DNA of 64,000 bases from Methylobacterium goesingense (lineage in GTDB: Bacteria; Pseudomonadota; Alphaproteobacteria; Rhizobiales; Beijerinckiaceae): NCBI RefSeq assembly GCF_022179225.1, contig NZ_BPQL01000069.1, positions 30,295-94,294 of the forward strand, in the 5' to 3' direction. Positions 8,503 through 16,897 of the stretch are shown here, piece after piece. The translations under genes and the position numbers were made by a program. Position 1 is the stretch's first letter. Each line of letters starts with the position of its first letter. Below the pieces are notes generated by a model. That model saw nothing but the letters and a program-made list of their open reading frames with translations. It had not been told where the DNA came from and searched no databases.

Positions 8503-9197
8503 TGGCCGCCGCGATCGCTCGGTTCCTGCCCGACTTCTCCGGCGACGTGGCGCCGGCGCGCCCGCCCGCCACCGGGGGGGGCGCCTTCGCCCCGGCCGCC
8601 CGGCCGGCGTCGCGCGCGGCGGAGGGGCTCGCCGCCCTCCTGCGCAAGCCTGCCGCTCCGCCCGAGACCCCTGAGGACCGCGAGGCCCAGCTCCGTTCCG
8701 CCGAGGCGCGGGGCCTGGAGCGCGGGCGCGAACTCGGCCGGGCCGAGGCCGCGGCCGAGACCGCCTCGGTGCTCGCCTGCATGCAGGCCGATTACGATGC
8801 GCGCCTCGCCGAGATGCGCCAGGCCTGGTGCGTGGACGAGGGAGACCGTCTCGCGTCGGGCTTCGCCGACGCGCTCCAGGCCCTCGGGGCCGGGCTGACC
8901 GACCGGGTCGGGCACCTCCTCGTGCCGGTCCTGACCGAGGCCCTGCGGCGGCAGGCCGTCGACGAACTCGCCCGGAGCCTCGCCCGGATCCTGGGCGACG
9001 CCCGCGCCCCCGTGCGGGTGAGCGGCCCGGCCGACCTCCTCGAGGCGGTGGCGGGCAAGCTCGGACCCTTCGAGGCCTCGCTGGACCTCGTCGTCGCCGA
9101 CACCGCGGAAGTGACGGCCCAGGCCGACCAGACCGTGATCGAGACCCAGCTCGGCGCCTGGGGCCGCCTGATGACGGACGCGGTCCGGGGAGCCTGA
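8502..9197 (+). CDS. FliH-like flagellar assembly protein
   Basis: The 231-residue product starts at the ATG overlapping the fliF stop (a GTG three bases upstream is also in frame). It has a Pro/Ala-rich N-terminus, a charged helical middle with ARGLERGRELGRAEAAAETA, and a C-terminal domain (VLTEALRRQAVDELARSLAR, then DQTVIETQLGAWGRLMTDAV) with the layout of FliH/YscL proteins. FliH regulates the FliI ATPase and docks it on the export apparatus. Sequence similarity to classical FliH is weak, so the call rests on layout and position between fliF and motB. Confidence 0.6.
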   Translation: MAAAIARFLPDFSGDVAPARPPATGGGAFAPAARPASRAAEGLAALLRKPAAPPETPEDREAQLRSAEARGLERGRELGRAEAAAETASVLACMQADYDARLAEMRQAWCVDEGDRLASGFADALQALGAGLTDRVGHLLVPVLTEALRRQAVDELARSLARILGDARAPVRVSGPADLLEAVAGKLGPFEASLDLVVADTAEVTAQADQTVIETQLGAWGRLMTDAVRGA

Positions 9198-9200
9198 GCC

Positions 9201-10526
9201 ATGGCGGACGAGTCCCACCACGAGATCATCATCATCAAGCGCCACGGCGACCACGAGGACGGTCACCACGGCGGCGCCTGGAAGATCGCGCTCGCCGACT
9301 TCATGACCGCGATGATGGCGCTGTTCCTGGTGCTGTGGCTGATCGGCTCCACCACCAAGGAGACGAAGACGGCCATCGCCGAATACTTCAACCCGGTGAA
9401 GCTCGCCGACGTCACCTTCGACCGCAAGGGCCTGCGCGACCCGCAGAACAAGCCCGGCGAGACGACGCCCGAGGAGGGCAAGCCCGAGGCCGGCAAGGGC
9501 GAGGGCGCCGGCGAGGGCAAGGGAGACAGCAAATCCGAGGGGAAGGGGGCCTCCGGGCCGCCCGGCAGCCGCGCCCGCGAGGCGGCCCTGTTCCAGGACC
9601 CCTACGCGGTGCTGGCCAAGCTCGCGGCCGAGGCCGAGCCGGGTCCGGAGGTCGCCTCCGCCGACGCGGTGGTGACGGAATCGGGCGAGCCCGGCATCAA
9701 GGGCGGCGAGGCCGCGCGCGATCCCTTCGATCCGCTCTACTGGCAGGTCGCGCCCCTGGCCAAGACGCGCACCGAGCAGGCCGGCGTCACCGGCACGGTC
9801 ACGCCCCTGCCGCAGGAGGTCCGCCCCGATGTCCGCGCGGCCTTGCCCGCGAAGCCGGCGACGATCAAGGTGGCCTCGGCCGTGGCCGACGAGATCGACC
9901 CGAAACTTCTGGCCCCGAAGCTGACGCCGAAACCCGCCGCGCCGGCCGGCCCCGCCACGCCCAAGGGATCCGAGGTCCGGCCCGTGGAAGGCGCTGCCGC
10001 CGAAGCGAAGGCCGCCCAGGAGCGGTCGGCGCTCGAGGCGAAGCAGGCCGCCGACGCGGCCGAGAATGCCGCGATGGCCGAGATCAAGGCCGAGATCGCC
10101 CGGGTGCTGCCGGCGCAGGGCGCACCCGCGCCGCGCGCCGAGGTGCGGCGCACCGGCGAGGGCATCCTCATCAGCCTGACCGACGAGGTGAACTTCAGCA
10201 TGTTCGGCGTCGGCTCGGCCGAGCCCCAGGCCAAGGTGGTGCGTGCCCTGGAACAGGTCGCCCGCATCCTCAAGGATCGGCCCGGCCGCATCATCGTGCG
10301 CGGCCACACCGACGCGCGGCCCTTCCGGTCGGAGACCTATGACAACTGGCGCCTGTCCTCGGCCCGCGCCCAGATGGCCTCCTACATGCTCGTGCGCGGC
10401 GGCGTCGCGGATGCCCGCCTGGAGCGCATCGAGGGCTACGCCGACCGCCAGCCGCGCAACCCGGCCGATCCGAAGGCCGCCGAGAACCGCCGCATCGAGA
10501 TCCTGCTGCGGGGACGGCCCGAGTGA
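9201..10526 (+). CDS. motB: Flagellar stator protein MotB
   Basis: The 441-residue product has a His-rich cytoplasmic N-terminus (HGDHEDGHHGG) and a single membrane helix containing WKIALADFMTAMMALFLVLW, where Asp33 is the expected proton-binding residue. A long Lys/Glu/Ala/Pro-rich periplasmic linker follows (roughly 80-300). The C-terminal OmpA-like peptidoglycan-binding domain includes IIVRGHTDARPF and AENRRIEILLRGR. It forms the proton-driven stator with MotA (encoded on the other strand at 20741-21613). The linker is longer than in enteric MotB, as is usual in rhizobia. It overlaps motC by 1 bp (TGATG). Confidence 0.95.
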   Translation: MADESHHEIIIIKRHGDHEDGHHGGAWKIALADFMTAMMALFLVLWLIGSTTKETKTAIAEYFNPVKLADVTFDRKGLRDPQNKPGETTPEEGKPEAGKGEGAGEGKGDSKSEGKGASGPPGSRAREAALFQDPYAVLAKLAAEAEPGPEVASADAVVTESGEPGIKGGEAARDPFDPLYWQVAPLAKTRTEQAGVTGTVTPLPQEVRPDVRAALPAKPATIKVASAVADEIDPKLLAPKLTPKPAAPAGPATPKGSEVRPVEGAAAEAKAAQERSALEAKQAADAAENAAMAEIKAEIARVLPAQGAPAPRAEVRRTGEGILISLTDEVNFSMFGVGSAEPQAKVVRALEQVARILKDRPGRIIVRGHTDARPFRSETYDNWRLSSARAQMASYMLVRGGVADARLERIEGYADRQPRNPADPKAAENRRIEILLRGRPE

Positions 10527-11752
10527 TGACGCGCGCCCTCGTCGCGGGGCTGTGGGCGGCGGTGCTCCTCGCCGGGCCCGTGCAGGCCGCGGATTCGCAT
10601 GGCGGCGGCGGCCATGGCGAGGCGCCCGCCGCCCCCATCGAGCCCCTGCCGGTCAAGCCCTACACCGTTCCGGTGGAACTCGTGCGCACCCTGCAATTGC
10701 TGCAGGACCAGGTCGCCCTCGGTTCCGCCCAGGCGCATCACGGCCAGCGCGCCCTGCTGGCGCATGCCGAAGCGCGCATGATCGCCCTGGAGCCCGAGGT
10801 ATGGGCGGAGACCGTGAACCTGCGCGCAGCCGTCACCTTCGCCCTCAGCGGCGGCGGCCCAACGCTGCTGCGCCACCTCGTCGCCTCGGGCAAGGTCACC
10901 GAGTCCGACACCTCCCTGGTCTTCGGCGCGCTCGCGTACCTCGAGGGGCGCGAGAAGGAAGCCCGCGCGTTGCTCGTGAAGATCGATCCGCTCTCGGTGC
11001 CGGTGAGCCTCGGGGCACAGCTGGCCATGGCGCAATCGGCCCTGGTCGTGCGCGATGACCCGACCCAGTCGATCCGCCTCCTCGACCTCGCCCGGCTGCT
11101 GGCGCCCGGCACCCTGGTGGAGGAGGGGGCCCTGCGCCGGGAGATCTTCGTGCTCGCCCAGGCCGGCGACCTCGCCAAGTTCGAGGCCCTGGCGGTTCAG
11201 TACCTGCGTCGCTTCCGCCACTCGGTCTATGCCGGCAATTTCCGCCAGCGCTTCGCCGGAGCGCTGACCCGCCTCGACTTCACCGGCGGCGAGGCGCGCT
11301 TCGCCCGGTTGCAGGCCATGCTCGACGAGGTCGAGGTCGAGGGCCGGCGCGAGCTTTATCTCCTCGTCGCGCGGGCCGCCGTCGACCAGGGCAAGTCCGC
11401 CACGGCGGTGTTCGCCGCCGAGCGCGGCGTCACCCTCGCGGAGCCCGGCTCCCAGGACGCGCTGCGCGCCGGCCTCTACCGGGCGGCGGCCCTCATCGTG
11501 GTGGAGGGGCGCTTCGAGGAATGCCTCGACACCCTGCGGGCGATCGACCGCGCGCGGCTGGAGCCGGGCGACCGCGATCTCCTCGACGCGGCCCTCTCCA
11601 CCGCCCGCGAGATCCGGTCGGCGGCGGCGCCTTCGGCGTCCGCCGACGCAACCCCCACGGGCCCGCGGGTGCTTCCCGTGGCGCCCGCCATCGCCCGCGC
11701 CGAGGGTGCGATCGGTCGGATCGACGAGATCATGCGCAGGAGCCAGCGTTGA
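10526..11752 (+). CDS. motC: Periplasmic motility protein MotC
   Basis: The 408-residue product has a signal peptide (MTRALVAGLWAAVLLAG, cleavage near VQAAD) followed by a Gly/His-rich linker and a mostly helical body with PYTVPVELVRTLQLLQDQVA and AYLEGREKEARALLVKID. In rhizobia MotC is a periplasmic protein that binds the MotB periplasmic domain and is protected by the chaperone MotE, also present here. The ATG overlaps the motB stop. The end overlaps the TTG start of the next gene (TTGA at 11749-11752). Confidence 0.88.
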   Translation: MTRALVAGLWAAVLLAGPVQAADSHGGGGHGEAPAAPIEPLPVKPYTVPVELVRTLQLLQDQVALGSAQAHHGQRALLAHAEARMIALEPEVWAETVNLRAAVTFALSGGGPTLLRHLVASGKVTESDTSLVFGALAYLEGREKEARALLVKIDPLSVPVSLGAQLAMAQSALVVRDDPTQSIRLLDLARLLAPGTLVEEGALRREIFVLAQAGDLAKFEALAVQYLRRFRHSVYAGNFRQRFAGALTRLDFTGGEARFARLQAMLDEVEVEGRRELYLLVARAAVDQGKSATAVFAAERGVTLAEPGSQDALRAGLYRAAALIVVEGRFEECLDTLRAIDRARLEPGDRDLLDAALSTAREIRSAAAPSASADATPTGPRVLPVAPAIARAEGAIGRIDEIMRRSQR

Positions 11753-14748
11753 ACGCCCTCGGCATCACTCATCCCACCCCCCGCGCGCCTGTGGATGCGG
11801 CCGGCACCCGCAACGCGGGCGCCGATGCGCCGGATGCGACCGGCACCGCCTTCGTCGCGCTGCTCGGCGCCCTGAAGGGGACGGCCGCGCCGGAGGACAA
11901 GCCCGCCGAACCGGACGGCCCTCCGGCGGAGGACGAGGCCCACGGCTCGGCGCCCGGCGCGACGGCCGAACCCGCAAAACCGCTCGACCTCCTGGCTGCG
12001 TTCAACGCCGCGCTGCCCCTCGGGACGGGGCCCGCGCCCATGCCTGCCCGTGATGCGCTGGATGTGCTCGTCGCCCGCGCCATGCCGGCTGCCGTGCCGA
12101 ACACGGACCCGCACATGGCCCTGGCTGCGCTGGCATCCGCCCCTCCGCAGGCCGCCGGGCCGGTGGACCCGGCCGACCTCGCAATCCTGCCGGGCAATGG
12201 CGCGGACGATGTCCCTGTCCAGGCCGGCGCATCCGCCCCGGCCCCCGAGGCGCGGACCCGCGCGACCATCCTGCGCCGGGAGACCCATTTCGCCCCGGTG
12301 CTCCCGCGCCTCCTGGCCGGTTCGTCCGCAACCGTCTCCGTGGGACGGCCGGCTCCGCTCGGCCCGCCCCTCGCGGCCGTGGACGCGTCACCGGATGCCG
12401 GTGTGCTGCCCACCCTCGCGCCCATGGCGGCGGCGCCTCCGGGACCTGCTGCGGTACCCGCTCCCACAGCCCCTGCGCCGGGCGTATCGGCGCCCCAGAT
12501 CGCGAACGTCGTGCCGCCGTCCGGCGATAAAGCCCTGACGCCGGCCCGGCCTGCCGGTGTGCCTCCCGCGGATGAAAGCCTCCGCGTCGGCACGGCTGTT
12601 CCCGCCCCGGCCTCGCAGGCTGCCGGGGCGCCCCAGCCGGCCATCGCGATGTCCGCGCCTCAGACCACCGCGCCTCCGACCACCGCGCCGTTGCAATCCG
12701 TGCGCGGGACGTCGCCCATCCTGTCGGAGGTCGGGCTGGGCGCGCCGATCCCGGCGCCGGTCGCTCCTGATCCCGTCCCGGATCTCCCCACCGCGTCGCC
12801 ATTGGCCGCTGCGTCGCCGGGCCACGAGCCGGCCGACCCGCGCGCTCCAGCCCTCCCGCTGGCGGTGACGCAGGCCGAGGCGGATGCCGCGCCGCTTCCC
12901 GGGTTCGGCGAGGAGGACCTCCGTTCCGCCATCCGCCAGCCGGCCGCGGCACCGCCGGCGGTAGCTCCGGCGGATCGCATGCCGGCCTCCGATGCGCCGG
13001 TGGTCCAGGTACCCCCTCCCGCCACGGCTCCGCCGGCCGACGCGCCCGCACGACCTGTCCGGCTCTCGGGTGAGGCACCGATGCCCGACGCGGACCCCGC
13101 CCCGAGGTCGCTCGATACTTCGGCCGCTGCCGGTCCGGCGCCCGACCCCGAGGCGTCCTCGCCCACGCTCCCCAGGCCGGCCCCGATCGCGAACGCGGCA
13201 CCGGTCCCGGTGCTGCCCGCCGGCACAATGGCCGGTGTCGCGGCTTCGGCCGTCGCTCCCTCACAGCCGGATTCGGCCGAGCCTTCTGTTCCGGATGCGC
13301 CAGCTCCGGGACTCGGCGCGATGACCTCATCCGATCAGGCGGTGCGCGTTTTTCAGCGCCCGATCCCCGAAGGCGCACCGGCGCCGGTCGATCTCGGATC
13401 GCCGACCGGCCAAAACCCCGTTCCACCCCAGGAACCCGCTTCCGGCCAGGACCTGCCGATCAGGCCAGAGCCCGCGCTTCCTTCCACCGTCGTTCCGTCG
13501 ATCCCACGCGCGCCCGCGCCGCCTCTGCAGCCGGGCGAGCGCGTCGACCCTGCGATGCGCCAAGCCCCGGCCCTATCAGCCGCCGGCCCAAGCGCTGCAA
13601 CCGCACAGGACGCGGCGACGCCGAGGCCGGCCCTGACTGCGGATCTCGGCGTGGCCGCGATCGAGGCGGAGCCGCCGGCCCACATGCCGCCCGGGCGCGA
13701 GGCCCAAGCGGCCTTGATCGGGCCTCGGGCCGAGAGCGTCGCGACGCCGTCCGTCGCGACGCCGGTCGCGGCCACCCTCGGCGGCCCTCCCCTTGCCGCG
13801 CTCCTGTCCGATGCCGCTCGGGACCTCCCTCCGCAGCCGAATCCGGCGCGGGAGGCCGCCACCCTGCCGGCGGGGCCGCCCGTCGATCCCACGCGCGGTG
13901 CCGTCTCCGTCGAGGACCAGACACCGGGCCCGGCCGGTCCGCAGGCCGGGCTCGTGCAGCCGGCCGCGCGCGCTGAGACTCAGGGCTTGCCGCCGGAATC
14001 GGTGGCTCGTGACGGTGTAGCGCGCACGGACTCCGCCATGCCGGTGTCACCGCCTTCGCCCCGCGATTCCGAGGCCGGCCCGCAACGCGCCGAGGCGAGG
14101 CGGTCCCAGGGGAGCGAGACACCGCCGCTCGGCGAACCGGCATCGCCCAGTCCTTCGGCCACGGGCCCGGGGGGGCAGCCCGCTGTGGGCGCGTCGTCGG
14201 CCCCACTGATGGGGCAGATCCTCGCCGGAGCGCCGGCGCAGGCCGCCTCCGCCCCGCCGGCACAGCAAGTCGCGGCCGCGATCCTGGGGCAGATGCCGCG
14301 CGCATCCTTCGGTGCGGTTCCGGGGGCCTCGGGGATCGAGGGGCCGCTGCGGCTCCTCACCCTCCAGCTTCATCCCGCCGATCTCGGGATCGTCCTCGTG
14401 CGGATGCGCCTGCGCGACGGTCAGATCGAGATGAACCTGCATGCCGCCCGCGAGGAGACCGCGACCCTCCTGCGGGAAGGGGGCGAGGTCCTCGCCGATC
14501 TCCTGCGCCAGGGCGGCTACCAGCCCGAGCGCGTAACGATCAGCGGCGGCTCATCGCCCAACGGACCCACGCCGGGCGAGGGACAGGCCTTCCAGACGCA
14601 GGCCGATGCCGGCGCGAACCCGGATCACGCCACGCCGGGCCAGTCGGACCGGCGCCAGCCCGATGGCCGCGTGGCGGCTCCCGAGACCAGCGAGCGAAAC
14701 CATGAGAGCGTTCCGAGCAGCCCTGACCGCAGCGGCGTTTACCTGTAG
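11749..14748 (+). CDS. fliK: Very long FliK/MotD hook-length control protein
   Basis: A TTG at 11749 overlapping the motC stop gives a 999-residue product. The frame is open further upstream, but that part overlaps motC. Residues 1 to about 840 are extremely Ala/Pro-rich with little secondary structure expected. The last 150 or so hold the conserved FliK C-terminal domain: LRLLTLQLHPADLGIVLVRM, then GQIEMNLHAAREETATLLRE and QGGYQPERVTI. FliK (MotD in rhizobia) is secreted as a molecular ruler and switches export specificity when the hook is complete. The N-terminal ruler part is about twice the usual length. Rhizobial MotD is the expected relative from its place after motC. Confidence 0.85.
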   Translation: MNALGITHPTPRAPVDAAGTRNAGADAPDATGTAFVALLGALKGTAAPEDKPAEPDGPPAEDEAHGSAPGATAEPAKPLDLLAAFNAALPLGTGPAPMPARDALDVLVARAMPAAVPNTDPHMALAALASAPPQAAGPVDPADLAILPGNGADDVPVQAGASAPAPEARTRATILRRETHFAPVLPRLLAGSSATVSVGRPAPLGPPLAAVDASPDAGVLPTLAPMAAAPPGPAAVPAPTAPAPGVSAPQIANVVPPSGDKALTPARPAGVPPADESLRVGTAVPAPASQAAGAPQPAIAMSAPQTTAPPTTAPLQSVRGTSPILSEVGLGAPIPAPVAPDPVPDLPTASPLAAASPGHEPADPRAPALPLAVTQAEADAAPLPGFGEEDLRSAIRQPAAAPPAVAPADRMPASDAPVVQVPPPATAPPADAPARPVRLSGEAPMPDADPAPRSLDTSAAAGPAPDPEASSPTLPRPAPIANAAPVPVLPAGTMAGVAASAVAPSQPDSAEPSVPDAPAPGLGAMTSSDQAVRVFQRPIPEGAPAPVDLGSPTGQNPVPPQEPASGQDLPIRPEPALPSTVVPSIPRAPAPPLQPGERVDPAMRQAPALSAAGPSAATAQDAATPRPALTADLGVAAIEAEPPAHMPPGREAQAALIGPRAESVATPSVATPVAATLGGPPLAALLSDAARDLPPQPNPAREAATLPAGPPVDPTRGAVSVEDQTPGPAGPQAGLVQPAARAETQGLPPESVARDGVARTDSAMPVSPPSPRDSEAGPQRAEARRSQGSETPPLGEPASPSPSATGPGGQPAVGASSAPLMGQILAGAPAQAASAPPAQQVAAAILGQMPRASFGAVPGASGIEGPLRLLTLQLHPADLGIVLVRMRLRDGQIEMNLHAAREETATLLREGGEVLADLLRQGGYQPERVTISGGSSPNGPTPGEGQAFQTQADAGANPDHATPGQSDRRQPDGRVAAPETSERNHESVPSSPDRSGVYL

Positions 14749-15325
14749 CCTCGCCGAGCCGGCCCGCGCCAACAGCGCGCCGCCGGCGCCCGCCGCATCC
14801 CCGGCCGCCGTGAAGGCGGCGGCGCTGCCCGCATCGGCCAACATCTGCGAGCGTGAGATGGCGGGCGCCTCGGCTCGGCACGGGGTGCCGCTGGGCGTGC
14901 TCTACGCGGTCGGGCTGACCGAGAGCGGCAAGCGCGGCTCCCTGCAGCCCTACGCCATGAACATCCAGGGCCGGGCGTATTTCGGGACCAGCGCATCCGA
15001 CGTGGTGGGCCAACTCGCCCAGGCACGGGCGAGCGGGATCAAGCTCGTCGATCTGGGTTGCATGCAGATCAATCATCACTACCACCGCGAGAAGTTCGCG
15101 AGCCTGGAGGCGATGATCGATCCGCGCCAGAACGTGGAATACGCGACCCTCTTTCTGAAGCAGCTCAAGGCCCGCGAGGGAAGCTGGACCCTGGCCGTGG
15201 CGCGCTACCACGCGGGCCCGAACAACAATCCGGCGCAGAAGCTCTATGTCTGCCGGGTGATCACCAACATGGTCGCCTCGGGCTTCGGCGCCTGGACGCC
15301 GGGGGCACGCAGTTTCTGCCAGTGA
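14702..15325 (+). CDS. Secreted lytic transglycosylase (SLT family)
   Basis: The 207-residue product starts at the ATG giving MRAFRAALTAAAFTCSLAEP, a signal peptide ending near ARANS. The mature domain is a lysozyme-like lytic transglycosylase: the catalytic Glu is in LYAVGLTESGKRG, followed by LGCMQINHHYH and VARYHAGPNNN, which match the SLT motifs. It cleaves peptidoglycan, probably opening a path for the rod or the flagellar rings, given its place at the end of the fliF-motB-motC-fliK operon. The start overlaps the 3' end of fliK in another frame by 47 bp. The stop codon TGA is the first three bases of a strong hairpin. Confidence 0.88.
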   Translation: MRAFRAALTAAAFTCSLAEPARANSAPPAPAASPAAVKAAALPASANICEREMAGASARHGVPLGVLYAVGLTESGKRGSLQPYAMNIQGRAYFGTSASDVVGQLAQARASGIKLVDLGCMQINHHYHREKFASLEAMIDPRQNVEYATLFLKQLKAREGSWTLAVARYHAGPNNNPAQKLYVCRVITNMVASGFGAWTPGARSFCQ

Positions 15326-15361
15326 TACGTCATCCGCTTGATCAAAGCGGATGACGTATCA
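15323..15361. terminator. 17-bp perfect hairpin between convergent units
   Basis: The left arm 15323-15339 and right arm 15345-15361 are exact reverse complements with a 5-nt loop. The left arm begins TGATACGTCATCCGCTT. It contains the stop codon of the transglycosylase. No T-run follows, so factor-independent termination is uncertain. Its place between the plus-strand flagellar operon and the convergent ftcR suits a bidirectional terminator or a repetitive palindromic element. Confidence 0.7.
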
Positions 15362-15389
15362 GCAAGCCTGCGCGGCGCTTGAGCGAAGC

Positions 15390-15451
15390 CCAAATCCGCC
15401 ATCCCGAACGCGATCCCGCAGGGATCGCCGGAAGGGATCAAATGGATTTGG
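15390..15451. repeat. Nested palindromic (REP-like) element
   Basis: Outer arms CCAAATCC (15390-15397) and GGATTTGG (15444-15451) enclose ATCCC/GGGAT pairs (15401-15405 with 15434-15438) and an inner 8-bp hairpin, GCGATCCC GCA GGGATCGC, at 15410-15428. The right flank (GATCAAATGGATTTGGTATGA) is similar to the right arm of the neighbouring hairpin (GATCAAAGCGGATGACGTATC). This suggests two related copies of a genome-dispersed palindrome. The function is unknown. Confidence 0.6.
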
Positions 15452-15527
15452 TATGAGGCGTCGGGGGCCCATTCGCCCCCGGGGCGCCGGGCCCCGCGCA
15501 TCCAGTGCGCGGTGCCGCGAGCGGGCG

Positions 15528-16211
15528 TCAGCCGACGAAGGTATAGCCCATGAAGCGCTTGGCCTCGATCGGGTCGTGGCCGAGGCGCTGGCTGAGCTTC
15601 TTGCGCAGCTTGCTCACGTGGCCCTCGATCACGCTCTCCTCGACGCCGTTGCTGTAGACGCCGTAGACGATGTTGTAGATCTGCGCCTTCGTCATTCGCT
15701 TGCCCCGGTTGCGCACGAGGCACTCGAGGATGTGCCGTTCGCGCCGGGGAAGGGGCAGCACCTCCCCGTCGATCTCGGGGTCGCGCCCGTCGAAATGCAC
15801 CTTCAGGCGCTCGCCCTCCGGCGCGGCCTCGCGGGTGGAGCCGGCCTGCGCGTTGACCCGGCGCCAGATCGCCTCGGAGCGGGCCAGGATCTCGCGGATA
15901 TGCACGGGCTTGGGCAGCACGTCGTCGATGCCGGCCTCGAAGAGCTGAAGGGTCTGGTCGAGGGAGCGCACGTCGCTCAGGGCGATGATGGGCGCGCGGG
16001 ACATCCGGCGGATCAGGGTCGCGCACTTGGCCCGGCCCTCGAAGTCGCCCAACAGGAAACCCTGGATCGCCTCCCGGTCGACCCGGGACGAGGACTGGAA
16101 CCAGTGCGTGAATTCCTGCGGGTCGAGACCGAGGGAGGAGATGCCTTCGCGGTCGAAGCTGGCCTTGTACCCTGAATTCACCGATGGCCGCGCATCGACC
16201 AGGACGTACAT
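15528..16211 (-). CDS. ftcR: FtcR/Rem-type flagellar transcription activator
   Basis: The 227-residue OmpR-family protein is read from the ATG giving MYVLVDARPSVNSGYKASFD. The receiver domain has a single acidic residue at the first strand (Asp6), a probable phosphoacceptor Asp56 in GFLLGDFEG, Ser in IIALSD and Lys in VLPKPV. The C-terminal winged helix contains LPLPRRERHILECLVRNRG, EESVIEGHVSKLRKKL and FMGYTFVG. FtcR (Brucella) and Rem (Sinorhizobium) activate class II flagellar genes, which matches its location between two flagellar gene blocks. The upstream 236 bp (16212-16447) carry no gene and must contain its promoter. A longer start at 16268 is possible but less like the family. Confidence 0.88.
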   Translation of the reverse strand: MYVLVDARPSVNSGYKASFDREGISSLGLDPQEFTHWFQSSSRVDREAIQGFLLGDFEGRAKCATLIRRMSRAPIIALSDVRSLDQTLQLFEAGIDDVLPKPVHIREILARSEAIWRRVNAQAGSTREAAPEGERLKVHFDGRDPEIDGEVLPLPRRERHILECLVRNRGKRMTKAQIYNIVYGVYSNGVEESVIEGHVSKLRKKLSQRLGHDPIEAKRFMGYTFVG

Positions 16212-16447
16212 CGAGAGGCTCCGACTGACCTTGCGCAGGACGCGAGCGTTACCGTTTTCGAGCGACAAGGCGAAACAAAGACAAGACGGAACGACGCTTT
16301 GTCTTCGCGTTTCGCAATCGCGCGAACCGGATTGATTCGCTTAGCTTTTAGCAATGTCTGGCATCCTCGCCTCCGTCAATGACCGGAAGAACACACGCGT
16401 TCGTGATCCGATCGATGGAAGGCAGGCACGCTGCCGCGGAAGCGCGC

Positions 16448-16897
16448 TCAGGCGGCCGCGTGGCTCAGCCGGGCGTCGTCGAGGGCCGAGCGGAAACCGT
16501 CGAGGCAGAAGCCAGGACCCTGGTCCGCCAGGATCCGCTGGATGGCGACACCCACATAGACGCCGTCGAGGATGAGCTTGAAGAACACCGTCACGGGTTC
16601 GGTCACGAACTCCATGTCGAGCACCACGGTCAGCGAGCGGCCCCAGTCGAAGCGCACGTCCGCCCCGTCCGCGTACGCGATGGTGGCCTCCTTGAAAAAG
16701 GGCTCGGCGGAGGAAGCGACAAGGTCGGCGATGTTGCCGTGGCGGGCGGCCTGGACCCAGCCGATCAGGATGCCGCCGTCGAGGAGGCAGAGTTCGGCGA
16801 TGAAATCCCGGATCGCGGTGGCGAAGACGCGCTCAGCATCGGCGAGCACGTCGTGACCATCCAGGCGGAGGGCTCCGGTCGAAAAGGACGCGGACAT
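16448..16897 (-). CDS. Unknown protein coupled to flhB
   Basis: The 149-residue product starts with an ATG overlapping the flhB stop (ATGA at 16894-16897), so it is translationally coupled to flhB. No signal peptide or membrane segment is seen. The sequence mixes helical stretches (VLADAERVFATAIRDFIAEL) with strand-like ones (GRSLTVVLDMEFVTEPVTVF). I do not recognise the family. Being the last gene of motA-fliM-orf-fliN-fliG-flhB, it is probably a cytoplasmic protein for flagellar assembly or regulation, which is an inference from position only. Confidence 0.75.
   Translation of the reverse strand: MSASFSTGALRLDGHDVLADAERVFATAIRDFIAELCLLDGGILIGWVQAARHGNIADLVASSAEPFFKEATIAYADGADVRFDWGRSLTVVLDMEFVTEPVTVFFKLILDGVYVGVAIQRILADQGPGFCLDGFRSALDDARLSHAAA

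Noticed and set aside
7854..10307. Long open frame on the minus strand opposite fliF, the FliH-like gene and motB
   Set aside because: Its translation is dominated by Gly, Arg, His, Ala and Leu as expected of an antisense shadow in GC-rich DNA, and the plus strand has clearly conserved genes.
15528..16211. Possibility that FtcR lacks a phosphoacceptor Asp
   Set aside because: Counting from the chosen start, Asp56 follows a hydrophobic strand (GFLLGDF) at the expected position, and Lys is present in VLPKPV, so the receiver may be functional.
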